Assembly: GCF_002028425.1 (NCBI RefSeq)
Contig: NZ_CP020042.1
Location: forward strand, 1,488,001-1,552,000
DNA: 64,000 nucleotides
Origin: Streptomyces katrae
GTDB taxonomy: Bacteria; Actinomycetota; Actinomycetes; Streptomycetales; Streptomycetaceae
Direction of reading: 5' to 3'
The notes below the pieces were generated by a model that had not been told where the DNA came from, did no database searches, and saw only the letters and a list, made by a program, of their open reading frames with translations. Shown piece after piece: positions 11,796 through 20,111 of the stretch; the first letter of the stretch is position 1; every line of letters begins with the position of its first letter. Made by a program: the position numbers and the translations under genes.

Positions 11796-12440
11796 CTACT
11801 TCCTGAGGTCGCTGCCAGATTCGAGCCGCTCTTCCTCTACCACGAGCGGGATGGGGATCTGGTTCGCCGCGTAGTAGAGGGCGATCAGGAAGTGTGCGAC
11901 GAGAGTGAGAGGTGCGGAGAAGAAGGACAGAATCACAGTCAAGGGGTAGGCGACCGCACCCAGCCCGAATCGGACGCGGGTGGCCCGGGCCCCGTCCTTG
12001 TCCACCGCTTCGTGGAAGAGGTGGCCGACCTTGGTCACGTACCACCAGAAGCCCAGGAACGCGAGGGCGTACACGACGGTCCACGAACTGTAGAGGATCG
12101 CGGCGACGTTGGCCGAATCCCCGTCCATGAGGTGCTCGGCGAGGATGTTGGTGGTGTAGGGAATCACCGAAACCACCATCAGCACCAGCAGATTCAGGAA
12201 CAACAGGGGCCGGTCGACCCGCTTGAGGTGACTGAAGATCGTGTGGTGGTTCACCCACATCACGCCGATGATGAGGAAACTCACCAGATACGCGGCATAG
12301 TGCGGCCATTGCTCCCGGAGCCCATGCCACAGGGCGGACCCCCGCTCTTCCGGAACCTTTAACTCCAGCACCAGAATGGTGATCACGATGGCGAATACGC
12401 CGTCGCTGAACGCCTCCACCCGGTTGGTTTCCTGCTCCAT
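11796..12440 (-). CDS. TMEM175-family (DUF1211) potassium channel
   Basis: Small membrane protein of 214 residues with about six transmembrane helices. It carries the signature RxxxFSDGVFAI near the N-terminus (RVEAFSDGVFAIVIT), the pore-lining motif of bacterial TMEM175 channels, which conduct potassium with modest selectivity. MWVNHHTIF in the second helix region is also conserved in the family. The C-terminus is short and highly charged. The ribosome site AAGGGGAGG is close to the ATG. A terminator-like hairpin lies upstream (12470-12498), so it is probably transcribed separately from the NTF2/kinase genes. Physiological role here is unknown. Confidence 0.83.
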   Translation of the reverse strand: MEQETNRVEAFSDGVFAIVITILVLELKVPEERGSALWHGLREQWPHYAAYLVSFLIIGVMWVNHHTIFSHLKRVDRPLLFLNLLVLMVVSVIPYTTNILAEHLMDGDSANVAAILYSSWTVVYALAFLGFWWYVTKVGHLFHEAVDKDGARATRVRFGLGAVAYPLTVILSFFSAPLTLVAHFLIALYYAANQIPIPLVVEEERLESGSDLRK

Positions 12441-12469
12441 GACCTCCCCTTCACATTTCCCTCACGTGC

Positions 12470-12498
12470 GCGGGGAGGGCCGCCCGCGCCCTCCCCGC
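12470..12498 (-). terminator. Hairpin terminator downstream of the NTF2-like gene
   Basis: Perfect 11-bp arms GCGGGGAGGGC (12470-12480) and its complement (12488-12498) with a 7-base loop. It begins 24 bases after the stop of the 12522-12863 gene on the minus strand. It would end the long leftward transcript that includes the molybdenum hydroxylase and kinase genes. Confidence 0.6.
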
Positions 12499-12521
12499 CC
12501 ACGCTACCCACGAAAGGGCGG

Positions 12522-12863
12522 TCAGCTGCCGAAGCCGGCCGTCTGGCGCCAGATCCGGCCATCGCGGACGACGAGTGTCCCGAACGCCTGCTCCGGAGCG
12601 CCGTTCAGGTTCATGATCGCCCGGTAGAAGATGGTGTCGTCGGTCTCGATGTACTCCTGGAGTTCGACCAGCGTGGGCTTGAGGGTGAGATAGCCGGTGA
12701 ACGTCTCGCGAACGGCCTCGATGCCCACCGAGGCCCCCTCGAAGCGGACCAGGACGGCGTCCTCGGTGTAGTTCTTCATCACCGCCTCGATGTCCAGCGC
12801 GGCCAGGGCGTCCATCTGGCGGACGAAGACCGGGTGCAGCGCGGAGATGTCGTACTTGGCCAT
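12522..12863 (-). CDS. SnoaL/NTF2-like protein
   Basis: A 113-residue protein with the cone-shaped NTF2-like fold pattern: an N-terminal helix pair (QMDALAALDIEAVMKNYTEDAVLVRFEG), then IEAVRETFTGYL and four beta strands ending with TLVVRDGRIWRQTAGFG. The fold serves isomerases, cyclases and ligand-binding proteins, so no reaction can be assigned. It follows the histidine kinase by 79 bases. It is the fourth NTF2-like gene of the region, the other three being in tandem at 32.4-33.7 kb. The ribosome site GAAAGGAAG precedes the ATG. Confidence 0.75.
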   Translation of the reverse strand: MAKYDISALHPVFVRQMDALAALDIEAVMKNYTEDAVLVRFEGASVGIEAVRETFTGYLTLKPTLVELQEYIETDDTIFYRAIMNLNGAPEQAFGTLVVRDGRIWRQTAGFGS

Positions 12864-12942
12864 GTTCGACTTCCTTTCGGTGGGAGTGGGTGACGGCTTG
12901 CGGGGTGACGGTTCGCGGGGGCGGGCCGACCGGGGCGCCGGC

Positions 12943-14394
12943 TCAGCCCGCCAGGGGCAGGCGTACGAGCATCCGGGTCTCGCCCGGCCGGGAGCGGGCC
13001 GTGATCGACCCGTGGTGGCGCTGGGTCACGATCCGGTAGCTGAGGTGCAGCCCCAGACCGGTGCCCTTGCCCACGTCCTTGGTCGTGTAGAAGGGCTCGA
13101 AGATGCGCGGCAGGACGTCCTCGGGGATGCCCCGGCCGGTGTCGGTGATCTCCACGACCATGCAGACGCCCTCGGCGTGGCAGCGCAGGGTCAGCGTGCC
13201 CGCGCCCTCCATGGCCTCGGCCGCGTTGTCGACCAGGTTGGTCCACACCTGGTTGAGCTCCCCCGGGTACCCGGTCAGCTCCGGCAGGTCCGGTTCGTAG
13301 GCGCGGACGATGGTGATCCCGGCGAGCTTGGAGCGGAGCACGACCAGGGTGTTCTCCAGGCCGTCGGTCACCGCGAACCGCTGCTCGGGAGCCCGGTCGA
13401 GGTTGGCGTAGTCCCGGGTGGCCGCGACCAGCTGGGAGATGCGGGGCCCGGCCGCGCGCAGCTCGGCGGCCAGCGAACGGGCCTCCAGCAGCGCCGCCAG
13501 GTGGTCCAGGGCGGCGGCCAGGGAGGCCTCGCCGATCCCCTCCAGCCGCTCCAGCAGCCATTCGAGCTCCAGCCCGAGGTCGGAGGCCCCGGAGCCGAGC
13601 AGTCCCGGCCGGGCCGCTCCGGCCTCCTGCGCCCAGTCGGTGATCTCCTCCTCGGCGTCGGCCTGGGCCAGCGGGTCGGTGGTCTCGGGCGGCGGGAGCC
13701 GGTCCAGCTCCCCGGCCAGCCGCTCCAGCACGCCGCGCTCCGCGTCCGTGGCGGCCGCCCCCCACCCGTACGCGGTGGCGGTCAGCCGGTCCAGGGCGGG
13801 CACCAGCTCCTGCGCGGCGCGGGCCACGGCGGCGGCCGGGTTGTTGAGCTCGTGCGCCAGGCCGGCGGCCAGCGTGCCCAGCGCCTCGACGGTGGCCCGT
13901 TTGCGGGCCTGGACCTCGGAGGACTTGATCCGCCAGGCCAGCACGGGAATCAGTACGGCGGCCACCCCGTTGCAACGGGTCAGCATCTCGAAGAACACCG
14001 GCTTGGGATAGGCCACGACGGTGGTCGCCGGGCCGCTGGCGGAGGCGGTGGCCACGTAGGAGCCGTCCGTGAGCAGGGGCAGCTCCCCGGTGAACCGGTG
14101 GGCGGCGGTGGGCTTGCCGTCGTGCTCGTCCGCGGCGGCGCTCTCCTCCTCGGTGGAGTGCCGGGTCAGGACCTCCTCCCGGCCGTCGACGACCTTGGTG
14201 ACGACCAGCCCGCCGGAGACCAGCACGTGGAAGCAGGTGGCCTCGTCCCCGTCGCGGAAGAGGACCTCCCCGTCGGCCAGGACGCGCAGGTGGGAGACCG
14301 AGACGAGCCAGTCCAGCTGGTCCTCGGTGAGGGCGGCGAAGATCTCCAGCCCCTGCAGGGTGGTCCGCAGCTCCTTGGTGCTCACAGTGGTCAC
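12943..14394 (-). CDS. Histidine kinase with cyclic nucleotide-binding sensor domain
   Basis: Soluble kinase of about 483 residues. Residues 15-145 form a cyclic nucleotide-binding-type beta roll (VLADGEVLFRDGDEATCFHVLVSGGLVV) with an insert rich in Glu and His. The dimerisation/phosphorylation domain has His181 in LAAGLAHELNNP, a standard H-box. A helical region of about 150 residues follows. The ATPase domain is complete: NQVWTNLVDNAAEAM, DTGRGIPEDV, FEPFYTTKDVGKGTGLGL. GTG at 14394 overlaps the MFS stop (GTGA), with GGGGAG upstream. No response regulator is adjacent. The receiver/reductase fusion at 36784-38523 is a candidate partner, by inference. There is no membrane segment. Confidence 0.85.
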   Translation of the reverse strand: MTTVSTKELRTTLQGLEIFAALTEDQLDWLVSVSHLRVLADGEVLFRDGDEATCFHVLVSGGLVVTKVVDGREEVLTRHSTEEESAAADEHDGKPTAAHRFTGELPLLTDGSYVATASASGPATTVVAYPKPVFFEMLTRCNGVAAVLIPVLAWRIKSSEVQARKRATVEALGTLAAGLAHELNNPAAAVARAAQELVPALDRLTATAYGWGAAATDAERGVLERLAGELDRLPPPETTDPLAQADAEEEITDWAQEAGAARPGLLGSGASDLGLELEWLLERLEGIGEASLAAALDHLAALLEARSLAAELRAAGPRISQLVAATRDYANLDRAPEQRFAVTDGLENTLVVLRSKLAGITIVRAYEPDLPELTGYPGELNQVWTNLVDNAAEAMEGAGTLTLRCHAEGVCMVVEITDTGRGIPEDVLPRIFEPFYTTKDVGKGTGLGLHLSYRIVTQRHHGSITARSRPGETRMLVRLPLAG

Positions 14395-15668
14395 AGGGTG
14401 CTCCCCTCGGCCCTGGTGCGCGCCGCCAGCCGCAGGGTCGTGAACAGGGCCAGCGCGCACACCGCGGCGACGGCGGCCATGAAGCCGACGGAGGTGCGCT
14501 GCAGGCCGTGGATGTTGGTCAGGAGTCCGGCGAGGACCGCCGGGACGCTCATGGCGAGATAGGCGAAGACGTAGACGGCGGCGGTCAGTTCGCCGCGGTG
14601 TTCGGGTTCGGCGAGGGTGCTGATCGCGCGGAAGGAGCCGAGGAACGCCGCTCCCCAGCCGCTGCCGAGGACGGCGGTGGCGGCGAGGAACACGGGCGCC
14701 GAGCCGAGGCCGAGCGCCAGCAGCACCAGGGCGAGCCCGGCGATCAGCCCGAGCAGCCCGAGCACGGCGGTGCGCAGCGGTGCGGTGCGGCCCAGCAGCA
14801 GCTGGGCGGCGGTGGCGGAGCCGGCGAGCAGGGCCACCGTGGCCCCGCCGGCCAGGTAGTTGGTGGTGTGGAGCAGGGACAGGGCCAGGTGCGGCCCGAG
14901 CGAGAGGTAGAAGCCGCCGACGGTCCAGACGGCCACGATCGTCAGCACCAGCACGGCGAACCTGCGCCGTATGGCGGGCGGTACGCGGATCCGGCGCGGT
15001 GCCACCCGGAGCCGGCCCCCGGCGCCGGGCGCGCTCTCGCCCATCCGGACCACCCCGACCAGGGTGGCCGCGAAGGCGACGACCAGCAGCAGGTAGCTCA
15101 GCACGGTCGGGGCGGGCGCGTACTGGACGAGCAGTCCCGCCCCGAGCCCGCCGAGGCCGATGCCGACGGTCGGTCCCGCGCTGTTGACCTGCGCCCCGAG
15201 GGCGGGCCGCGAGCGCGGGCTGAGTTCCAGCAGGGCCGCCCCCATCGCCCCGGTGGCCAGGCCCACCGCCAGCCCCTGTACGGCGCGGGCGGCGAGCAGC
15301 AGGCCGAGTCCCCCGGCCCCGGCGAACAGTCCCATCGAGACGATCGCGAGGACCAGCCCCGCGGCGAGGACGGGCCGGCGCCCCAGGGTGTCGGAGAGCG
15401 AGCCGAACAGCAGCAGCCCGGCGAGGACGGTGACGGCGTACACGGCGAAGACCACCGTGACGACGCCGGAGGACAGTCCCCAACGCTGCTGGTAGAGCAC
15501 GTAGAGGGCGGAGGGCACGGAGGAGGAGAGCATCAGCAGGACGAGGACCGCGCCCACCACCCAGAAGCCGGACGGTCTCGGCCCGGCCGCCGCGCGGCCG
15601 CCGGCTGGGTGCAGGACGTCTCCCGTGGTCGTCGTCTCGGTCGGTTCGGGCACGCTCGTCAACTCCAC
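14391..15668 (-). CDS. MFS transporter
   Basis: Major facilitator superfamily permease of about 425 residues with twelve predicted helices. The loop after helix 2 reads GSLSDTLGRRPVLAAG, the standard MFS motif A. No Walker motif or soluble domain is present, so it is a proton-coupled exporter or importer. It sits 27 bases after the FAD-subunit gene and overlaps the kinase gene start. A role in moving a substrate or product of the molybdenum hydroxylase is plausible. Start at GTG 15668 is uncertain because the purine-rich stretch abuts it; a GTG five codons downstream is an alternative. Substrate unknown. Confidence 0.83.
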   Translation of the reverse strand: MELTSVPEPTETTTTGDVLHPAGGRAAAGPRPSGFWVVGAVLVLLMLSSSVPSALYVLYQQRWGLSSGVVTVVFAVYAVTVLAGLLLFGSLSDTLGRRPVLAAGLVLAIVSMGLFAGAGGLGLLLAARAVQGLAVGLATGAMGAALLELSPRSRPALGAQVNSAGPTVGIGLGGLGAGLLVQYAPAPTVLSYLLLVVAFAATLVGVVRMGESAPGAGGRLRVAPRRIRVPPAIRRRFAVLVLTIVAVWTVGGFYLSLGPHLALSLLHTTNYLAGGATVALLAGSATAAQLLLGRTAPLRTAVLGLLGLIAGLALVLLALGLGSAPVFLAATAVLGSGWGAAFLGSFRAISTLAEPEHRGELTAAVYVFAYLAMSVPAVLAGLLTNIHGLQRTSVGFMAAVAAVCALALFTTLRLAARTRAEGSTL

Positions 15669-15695
15669 TCCCCCGCCCTGCCCCGGCGGGCCGTC

Positions 15696-16523
15696 TCAGG
15701 CGCTGCTGTGGGCCGCCGCCCGGGCCAGCGCGCGGGCGGTGAGCACGCCCGCGAGATGGCCGAGGTACTCGGCCGAGGTACCGCGCCCGGGGACGAACAG
15801 CTCCCTGGGCTCGGCGCGGAACGCCGCGAGCACCGCCCCCGTCGTGTAGACGCCCCCGCGCAGCCGGTCCTCGACCCCGCGCAGGCGCAGGGCGCGGGGG
15901 GTGGCTCCGGTGACCGCGATCCGCGGCCCGTCGGGGGTGATCCGTACGGCGGCGGCGCACAGCGGGTAGCGGGTGGCCCGGTCGGCGGTCTTCTCGAAGG
16001 CGGCCGCCCCTCCGGCGGCGGGCACCAGCAGGGCGGTCAGCACCTCCCCGGCGGGCACCCCGGAGGCGGCCAGTTCCTCGGCCGGGACGGTTCGGGTCCC
16101 GCCGGGTCCGGCCAGTTCGGCCCGTGCGCCGGCGGCGATGGCGGCGACGGGCAGGTCGGTGGGGCGCTCGGCGGCGGCCAGGTTGCCGCCGACGGTGCCG
16201 AGGTTGCGGACCTGGGGGTCGCCGTTGGCGCGGGCCGCGGCGGCCAGCTCCGGGGCCCCGGCCCGCACCTGCGGGTGCGCGGCGAGCTCGGCGAGGGTGG
16301 TCAGCGCCCCGATCCGCAGCTCGCCGCCGGTCCGTGCGACCCCGTGCAGGGCCGCGAGGTGGCGCAGGTCGACCAGCAGGCGGGCCCGGTCGGCTCCGGT
16401 GCGCAGGGCGGGCAGCAGGCTCTGGCCGCCGGCGAGCACCCGGGCCCCGTCCGTGCCGGCGAGGAGGTCGAGGGCCTCTTCGAGGGAGGCGGGCCGGACG
16501 TAGTCGAAGTCGGCGAGGATCAC
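15696..16523 (-). CDS. Molybdenum hydroxylase FAD-binding subunit (CoxM/XdhB-like)
   Basis: FAD-carrying medium subunit of a xanthine dehydrogenase/CO dehydrogenase-family enzyme, about 275 residues. The two FAD pyrophosphate-binding motifs are visible: LAGGQSLLPAL near residue 31 and RNLGTVGGNLAAAE near residue 105. The C-terminal domain (EKTADRATRYPLCAAAVRI) is the usual CO_deh_flav_C. Its ATG overlaps the TGA of the large-subunit gene, so the three subunits are made from one transcript in the order small, large, medium. It passes electrons from the iron-sulfur subunit to NAD or another acceptor. Confidence 0.87.
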   Translation of the reverse strand: MILADFDYVRPASLEEALDLLAGTDGARVLAGGQSLLPALRTGADRARLLVDLRHLAALHGVARTGGELRIGALTTLAELAAHPQVRAGAPELAAAARANGDPQVRNLGTVGGNLAAAERPTDLPVAAIAAGARAELAGPGGTRTVPAEELAASGVPAGEVLTALLVPAAGGAAAFEKTADRATRYPLCAAAVRITPDGPRIAVTGATPRALRLRGVEDRLRGGVYTTGAVLAAFRAEPRELFVPGRGTSAEYLGHLAGVLTARALARAAAHSSA

Positions 16524-18922
16524 CGGGCCCCTCCTTCCAGTACGCGCCAGACCTTCTCGGGGGTCAGCGGCATGTCGATGTGCTGGACGCCCAGGTCGGC
16601 GAGGGCGTCGACCACCGCGTTGACGACGGCGGCGGCGGGCGGCACGGTGGCGATCTCGCCCGCGCCCTTGGCGCCGAGCGGGTTGTGCGGGGAGGGGGTG
16701 ACGGTCCGGTCGAGGGTGAAGAAGGGCACGTCGGCCGCCCGGGGCAGGGCGTAGTGGGTCAGGTCGGAGCTGAGCAGGATGCCGTTCTCGTCGTACTCGG
16801 CGGCCTCCATCAGGGCCTGGCCCAGGCCGTGCACGATGCTGCCCTCGATCTGGCCGTGGACGATCTTCGGGTTCCCGATGTTCCCGGCGTCGTCCACGGC
16901 GGTGTAGTCGACCACCTCGGTCTCACCGGTGAGTTCGTCGATCTCGACCACCGCGACGTGCGTGCCGAAGGGGTAGTTGAAGTCCGGCGGGTCGAAGTGG
17001 GTGGTCTCGTCCAGGGCCGGTTCGATCTCGGGGGGCAGGCCCCAGCCGTACCACATGGCCATGGCCAGTTCGGCGAAGGTCTTGGCGTTCTCCGGGTTTC
17101 CGGCCTCGTGGACGCCGCCGTGCTCGTAGACGACCTTGTCCTCGGGGACGTTCAGGAAGACGGCCCCGGCCTTGATCAGCTTGGCCTTGATCTTGCGGGC
17201 GGTGAGGGCGACGGCGGGGGCGGCCATGCTGTAGGAGCGGGAGCCGTAGGTGCCCTGCCCGTACGGGGCCTTGAGGGTGTCCCCCTCGTACACCTGGACC
17301 TGCGCCGGGTCGATGCCGAGTTCGTCGGCGGCGACCATCGCGAAGACGGTGCCGTGGCTCTGGCCGGTGGAGGCGGAGCCGACGGTGACGGTGACCTCGC
17401 CGGTGGGGTGGACGCGGATGTTGGCGCTCTCCCAGGTGCCGCCGAGCATGCCCTCCTTGGACATCCGGGTCGAGGGGCCGACCCCGCAGATGGCCACGTA
17501 GGTGGCGATGCCGACGCCCAGGCGCTTGCCGCGGGCGCGGGCCGCCGCCTTGCGGGCGGGCATGCCGGCGTACCCGGCCAGCTCCAGGGCCCGCTCGAAG
17601 TTGGGCGCGTAGTTCCCGGAGTCGTAGGTCCAGCCGAGGCCGTTGTCGTACGGGAACTTCTCCTTGGGCACCAGGTTCCTGCGGCGGACCTCCGCCGGGT
17701 CCATGCCGATCTCGGCGGCGTACCGGTCGACGAGGCGTTCCATCAGGAAGGCGGCCTCGGCGCGTCCGCTGCCGCGCTGGGCGCCGAGGGAGACCGTGTT
17801 GGTGAAGGCGGCGTACACCTCGCAGAAGGCGGCGGGGATCTCGTACATGCCGCTGATGGAGCGGCCCATCAGGGCGGTGGCGACGCCGGGGCCGATGGTG
17901 GAGGGGTAGGCGCCGAGGTTGGCGTAGCTGGTGCAGCGCACGGCGGTGATCCGGCCGTCGCGGGTGCCGGCGAGGGTGACGTGCTGGCGGTGGTCGCGGC
18001 CCTGGACGGTGGAGTTCATCAGCCCGGTGCGGGTGTCGACCCATTTGACGGGCCGGCCGAGCGCCTTGGAGAGCAGCAGGACCAGCGCCATGTCGGGGTA
18101 GAGGTAGCCCTTGGTGCCGAAGCTCCCGCCGACGGTCGGGGCGATCACGCGGAGCTTGTTGAACGGGATGCCGAGGACCAGCGCGGAGAGCAGGAACCGG
18201 TGGTTGTGCGGGCCCTGGGTGGAGGCGTAGAGGGTGTACTCGCCGGTGGCGGCGTTGTAGTCGCCGACGGCCCCGCGCGGTTCGATGGGGCTGTTGATGG
18301 TGCGCTGGTTGACGAGGTCCAGCTCGACGGTGACCTCGGCGCGGGCGATCGCCGCGTCGGTGCGGTCCTTGTCGCCGCAGGTCCAGTACGCGTTGAGGTT
18401 GCCGGGGACGGCCTCGTGCAGCTGGGGCGCCCCCTCGGCGAGGGCTTCGTCGGCCCGGGTGACCACGGGCAGCGGTTCGTAGGCCACGTCGATCGCGGCG
18501 AGGGCGGCGGCGGCCTGGCGCGGGGTCTCGGCGACGACGACGGCCACGGGATCGCCGACGTGCCGGACGGTGTCCCCGGTGAGGACCGGGCGGGCGCCGG
18601 GCAGTCCGTAGGGGTGGGGCGGGAAGTGGCTCTCCACCCCGCCGGGTATCCAGATGCAGGGCAGCGGCATGACGTCGGTGAAGTCGGCGGCGGTGGCCAC
18701 CTTCAGGACGCCCGGCAGCCGCTCGGCCGCCGCGGTGTCGATGGAGAGGATCCTCGCGTGGGCGACCGGGCTGCCGAGGATGGCCATGTGGGCGGTGCCG
18801 GGCAGGTCGATGTCCGCCACGTACACGGCTTCGCCGCGCAGCAGTTGCGGGTCCTCGCGGCTGTCGAGCGGCTGCCCGAGGACGGTGCCCGCGGTGGTGC
18901 TCTCCCCCGTCACGGTGGTCAT
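16520..18922 (-). CDS. Molybdenum hydroxylase molybdopterin-binding subunit (CoxL/XdhA-like, form II)
   Basis: Catalytic subunit of about 800 residues, binding the molybdenum-cytosine dinucleotide cofactor and hydroxylating an aldehyde or N-heterocycle. The N-terminal a/b-hammerhead domain ([19 protein letters not shown]) leads to cofactor-binding segments [10 protein letters not shown] and [11 protein letters not shown]. The latter corresponds to the active-site loop and resembles the form II AYRGAGR type, not the CO dehydrogenase AYRCSFR type, so true CO oxidation is unlikely. The catalytic Glu is about residue 756 in GAKGAGE. ATG at 18922 is taken; a GTG nine bases upstream overlaps the previous stop and is equally possible. 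Substrate is unknown; the neighbouring aldehyde dehydrogenase hints at aldehydes. Confidence 0.87.
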   Translation of the reverse strand: MTTVTGESTTAGTVLGQPLDSREDPQLLRGEAVYVADIDLPGTAHMAILGSPVAHARILSIDTAAAERLPGVLKVATAADFTDVMPLPCIWIPGGVESHFPPHPYGLPGARPVLTGDTVRHVGDPVAVVVAETPRQAAAALAAIDVAYEPLPVVTRADEALAEGAPQLHEAVPGNLNAYWTCGDKDRTDAAIARAEVTVELDLVNQRTINSPIEPRGAVGDYNAATGEYTLYASTQGPHNHRFLLSALVLGIPFNKLRVIAPTVGGSFGTKGYLYPDMALVLLLSKALGRPVKWVDTRTGLMNSTVQGRDHRQHVTLAGTRDGRITAVRCTSYANLGAYPSTIGPGVATALMGRSISGMYEIPAAFCEVYAAFTNTVSLGAQRGSGRAEAAFLMERLVDRYAAEIGMDPAEVRRRNLVPKEKFPYDNGLGWTYDSGNYAPNFERALELAGYAGMPARKAAARARGKRLGVGIATYVAICGVGPSTRMSKEGMLGGTWESANIRVHPTGEVTVTVGSASTGQSHGTVFAMVAADELGIDPAQVQVYEGDTLKAPYGQGTYGSRSYSMAAPAVALTARKIKAKLIKAGAVFLNVPEDKVVYEHGGVHEAGNPENAKTFAELAMAMWYGWGLPPEIEPALDETTHFDPPDFNYPFGTHVAVVEIDELTGETEVVDYTAVDDAGNIGNPKIVHGQIEGSIVHGLGQALMEAAEYDENGILLSSDLTHYALPRAADVPFFTLDRTVTPSPHNPLGAKGAGEIATVPPAAAVVNAVVDALADLGVQHIDMPLTPEKVWRVLEGGAR

Positions 18923-18927
18923 CCCCC

Positions 18928-19464
18928 TCACCGCCCCTCGGCCGCGGGCACGGCGGACCCGGCGGAAGGGGCCGGCGGCGGCGCGGCGCAGGCGCGCTGC
19001 ACGCCGCGGACCACGCTGTGGTAGCCGGTGCAGCGGCACAGGTTGCCGGTGAGCCACTCGCGGATCTCGGGCTCGGTGGGCGCCGTTCCGGGAGTGGTGT
19101 TCTCCACGAGCTCGCCGAGGGCCATCACCATCCCGGGGGTGCAGAACCCGCACTGGGTGCCGTGCTCCTGGCGCAGGGCCTCCTGGAGGCCGGTCAGTTC
19201 ACCGCCCCGCTCGGACACCCCCTCGATGGTGGTGACCTCGGAGCCGGCGGCGGAGGCGGTCAGGACCAGGCAGCTCTTGACGGACCGGCCGTCGAGGCGG
19301 ACCACGCAGGTGCCGCACTGGCCGGTGTCGCAGCCGACCTTGGTGCCGGTCAGCCCGAGTCCGTCGCGGAGCCGTTCCACGAGGAGTTCGCTCGGCCGGG
19401 CCGCGAACTCCTCGGGTCTCCCGTTCACGTGGAGGGTCAGGGTGGGGGCGGGTGTCAGATCCAT
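18928..19464 (-). CDS. Molybdenum hydroxylase [2Fe-2S] subunit (CoxS-like)
   Basis: Small iron-sulfur subunit of about 178 residues. The plant-ferredoxin-like N-terminal domain has the cluster ligands in GCDTGQCGTCVV followed by a fourth Cys in KSCLVL. The C-terminal helical domain has the second cluster pattern QCGFCTPGM with LCRCTGY. The usual length is about 155-165; here a proline/alanine-rich tail of about 20 residues is added. Its start lies inside the last ten bases of the reductase gene upstream and its stop overlaps the possible GTG start of the large subunit. It carries electrons from the molybdenum site to FAD. Confidence 0.9.
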   Translation of the reverse strand: MDLTPAPTLTLHVNGRPEEFAARPSELLVERLRDGLGLTGTKVGCDTGQCGTCVVRLDGRSVKSCLVLTASAAGSEVTTIEGVSERGGELTGLQEALRQEHGTQCGFCTPGMVMALGELVENTTPGTAPTEPEIREWLTGNLCRCTGYHSVVRGVQRACAAPPPAPSAGSAVPAAEGR

Positions 19465-20063
19465 GCGAGCGCCTGCGCTTCCGTGAGCGACCGGTTGAAG
19501 AGGGGGCCGCCGGGCTGCTGGAGAATTCCTCCGGAGTGCAGCGATCCGGTGTCGACGGCGGCGAATCCGAGATCGGCGATGATTCCCGCGACGATTTCCT
19601 TCGCTTTGGGGTCGTCGCCCGCCGTGTAATGCGCGAGGCGTTCCCCTGCGGATTTGCCGGCAGTGGCCAGGGTTTCGAAATGCATGGTGTTCAGGGATTT
19701 CACGACCCGGGCACCGGGGTACCACTCGGCGACCAGTTCGCTGGAGGTGCGCCCGCCCAGGTCGGCGGGGGTGCCGGGGCCGCTGAACGCGTTGGTGGCG
19801 TCCACCAGCACCTTGTCCTGCACGACGTGCGGGGGCAGCAGCCCGCGCACGCTCGCGTACGGCACCATCAGCACCAGGAGGTCGGCCCGTCCCGCGGCCG
19901 GGGCGGGGCGTGCCGCGGTGGCGGCAGGGCCCAGTTCGGCCAGCAGGGGGGCGAGTGATTCCGGCCCGGTGGCGTTGGCGAGGACCACCTCGTGGCCTGC
20001 CGCCACCAGGATCCTCGCGAGGGTCGAGCCGATCCGTCCGGTGCCGATGACGCCTGTCCGCAT
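19455..20063 (-). CDS. NAD(P)-binding oxidoreductase, F420-dependent NADP reductase-like
   Basis: A 202-residue Rossmann-fold protein. The N-terminus GVIGTGRIGSTLARIL carries the GxGxxG nucleotide motif, and LLVLMVPYASVRGLL, VLVDATNAFSGPGT and VVKSLNTMHFETLA match the family of NADPH:F420 reductases and related dinucleotide-binding proteins. Whether it uses F420 cannot be settled. It is the first gene of a tightly packed set with the three molybdenum hydroxylase subunits, overlapping the small-subunit start by ten bases. An electron-relay or side-product role is possible. The first 40 codons from the C-terminal end are slightly less GC-rich than neighbours. Confidence 0.75.
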   Translation of the reverse strand: MRTGVIGTGRIGSTLARILVAAGHEVVLANATGPESLAPLLAELGPAATAARPAPAAGRADLLVLMVPYASVRGLLPPHVVQDKVLVDATNAFSGPGTPADLGGRTSSELVAEWYPGARVVKSLNTMHFETLATAGKSAGERLAHYTAGDDPKAKEIVAGIIADLGFAAVDTGSLHSGGILQQPGGPLFNRSLTEAQALAWI

Positions 20064-20111
20064 CGATGCTCCTCGATCGCTCGGTCCGGCGGTGCCGGAC
20101 GTCGGGTCCGT

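Noticed and set aside
14508..16754. Long plus-strand frame opposite the MFS and FAD-subunit genes
   Set aside because: Shadow frame with low-complexity Gly/Arg/Gln content; the minus-strand proteins have full domain motifs.
15696..19464. CO dehydrogenase (CoxSLM) for carbon monoxide oxidation
   Set aside because: The large-subunit active-site loop lacks the AYRCSFR cysteine signature of true CO dehydrogenases.
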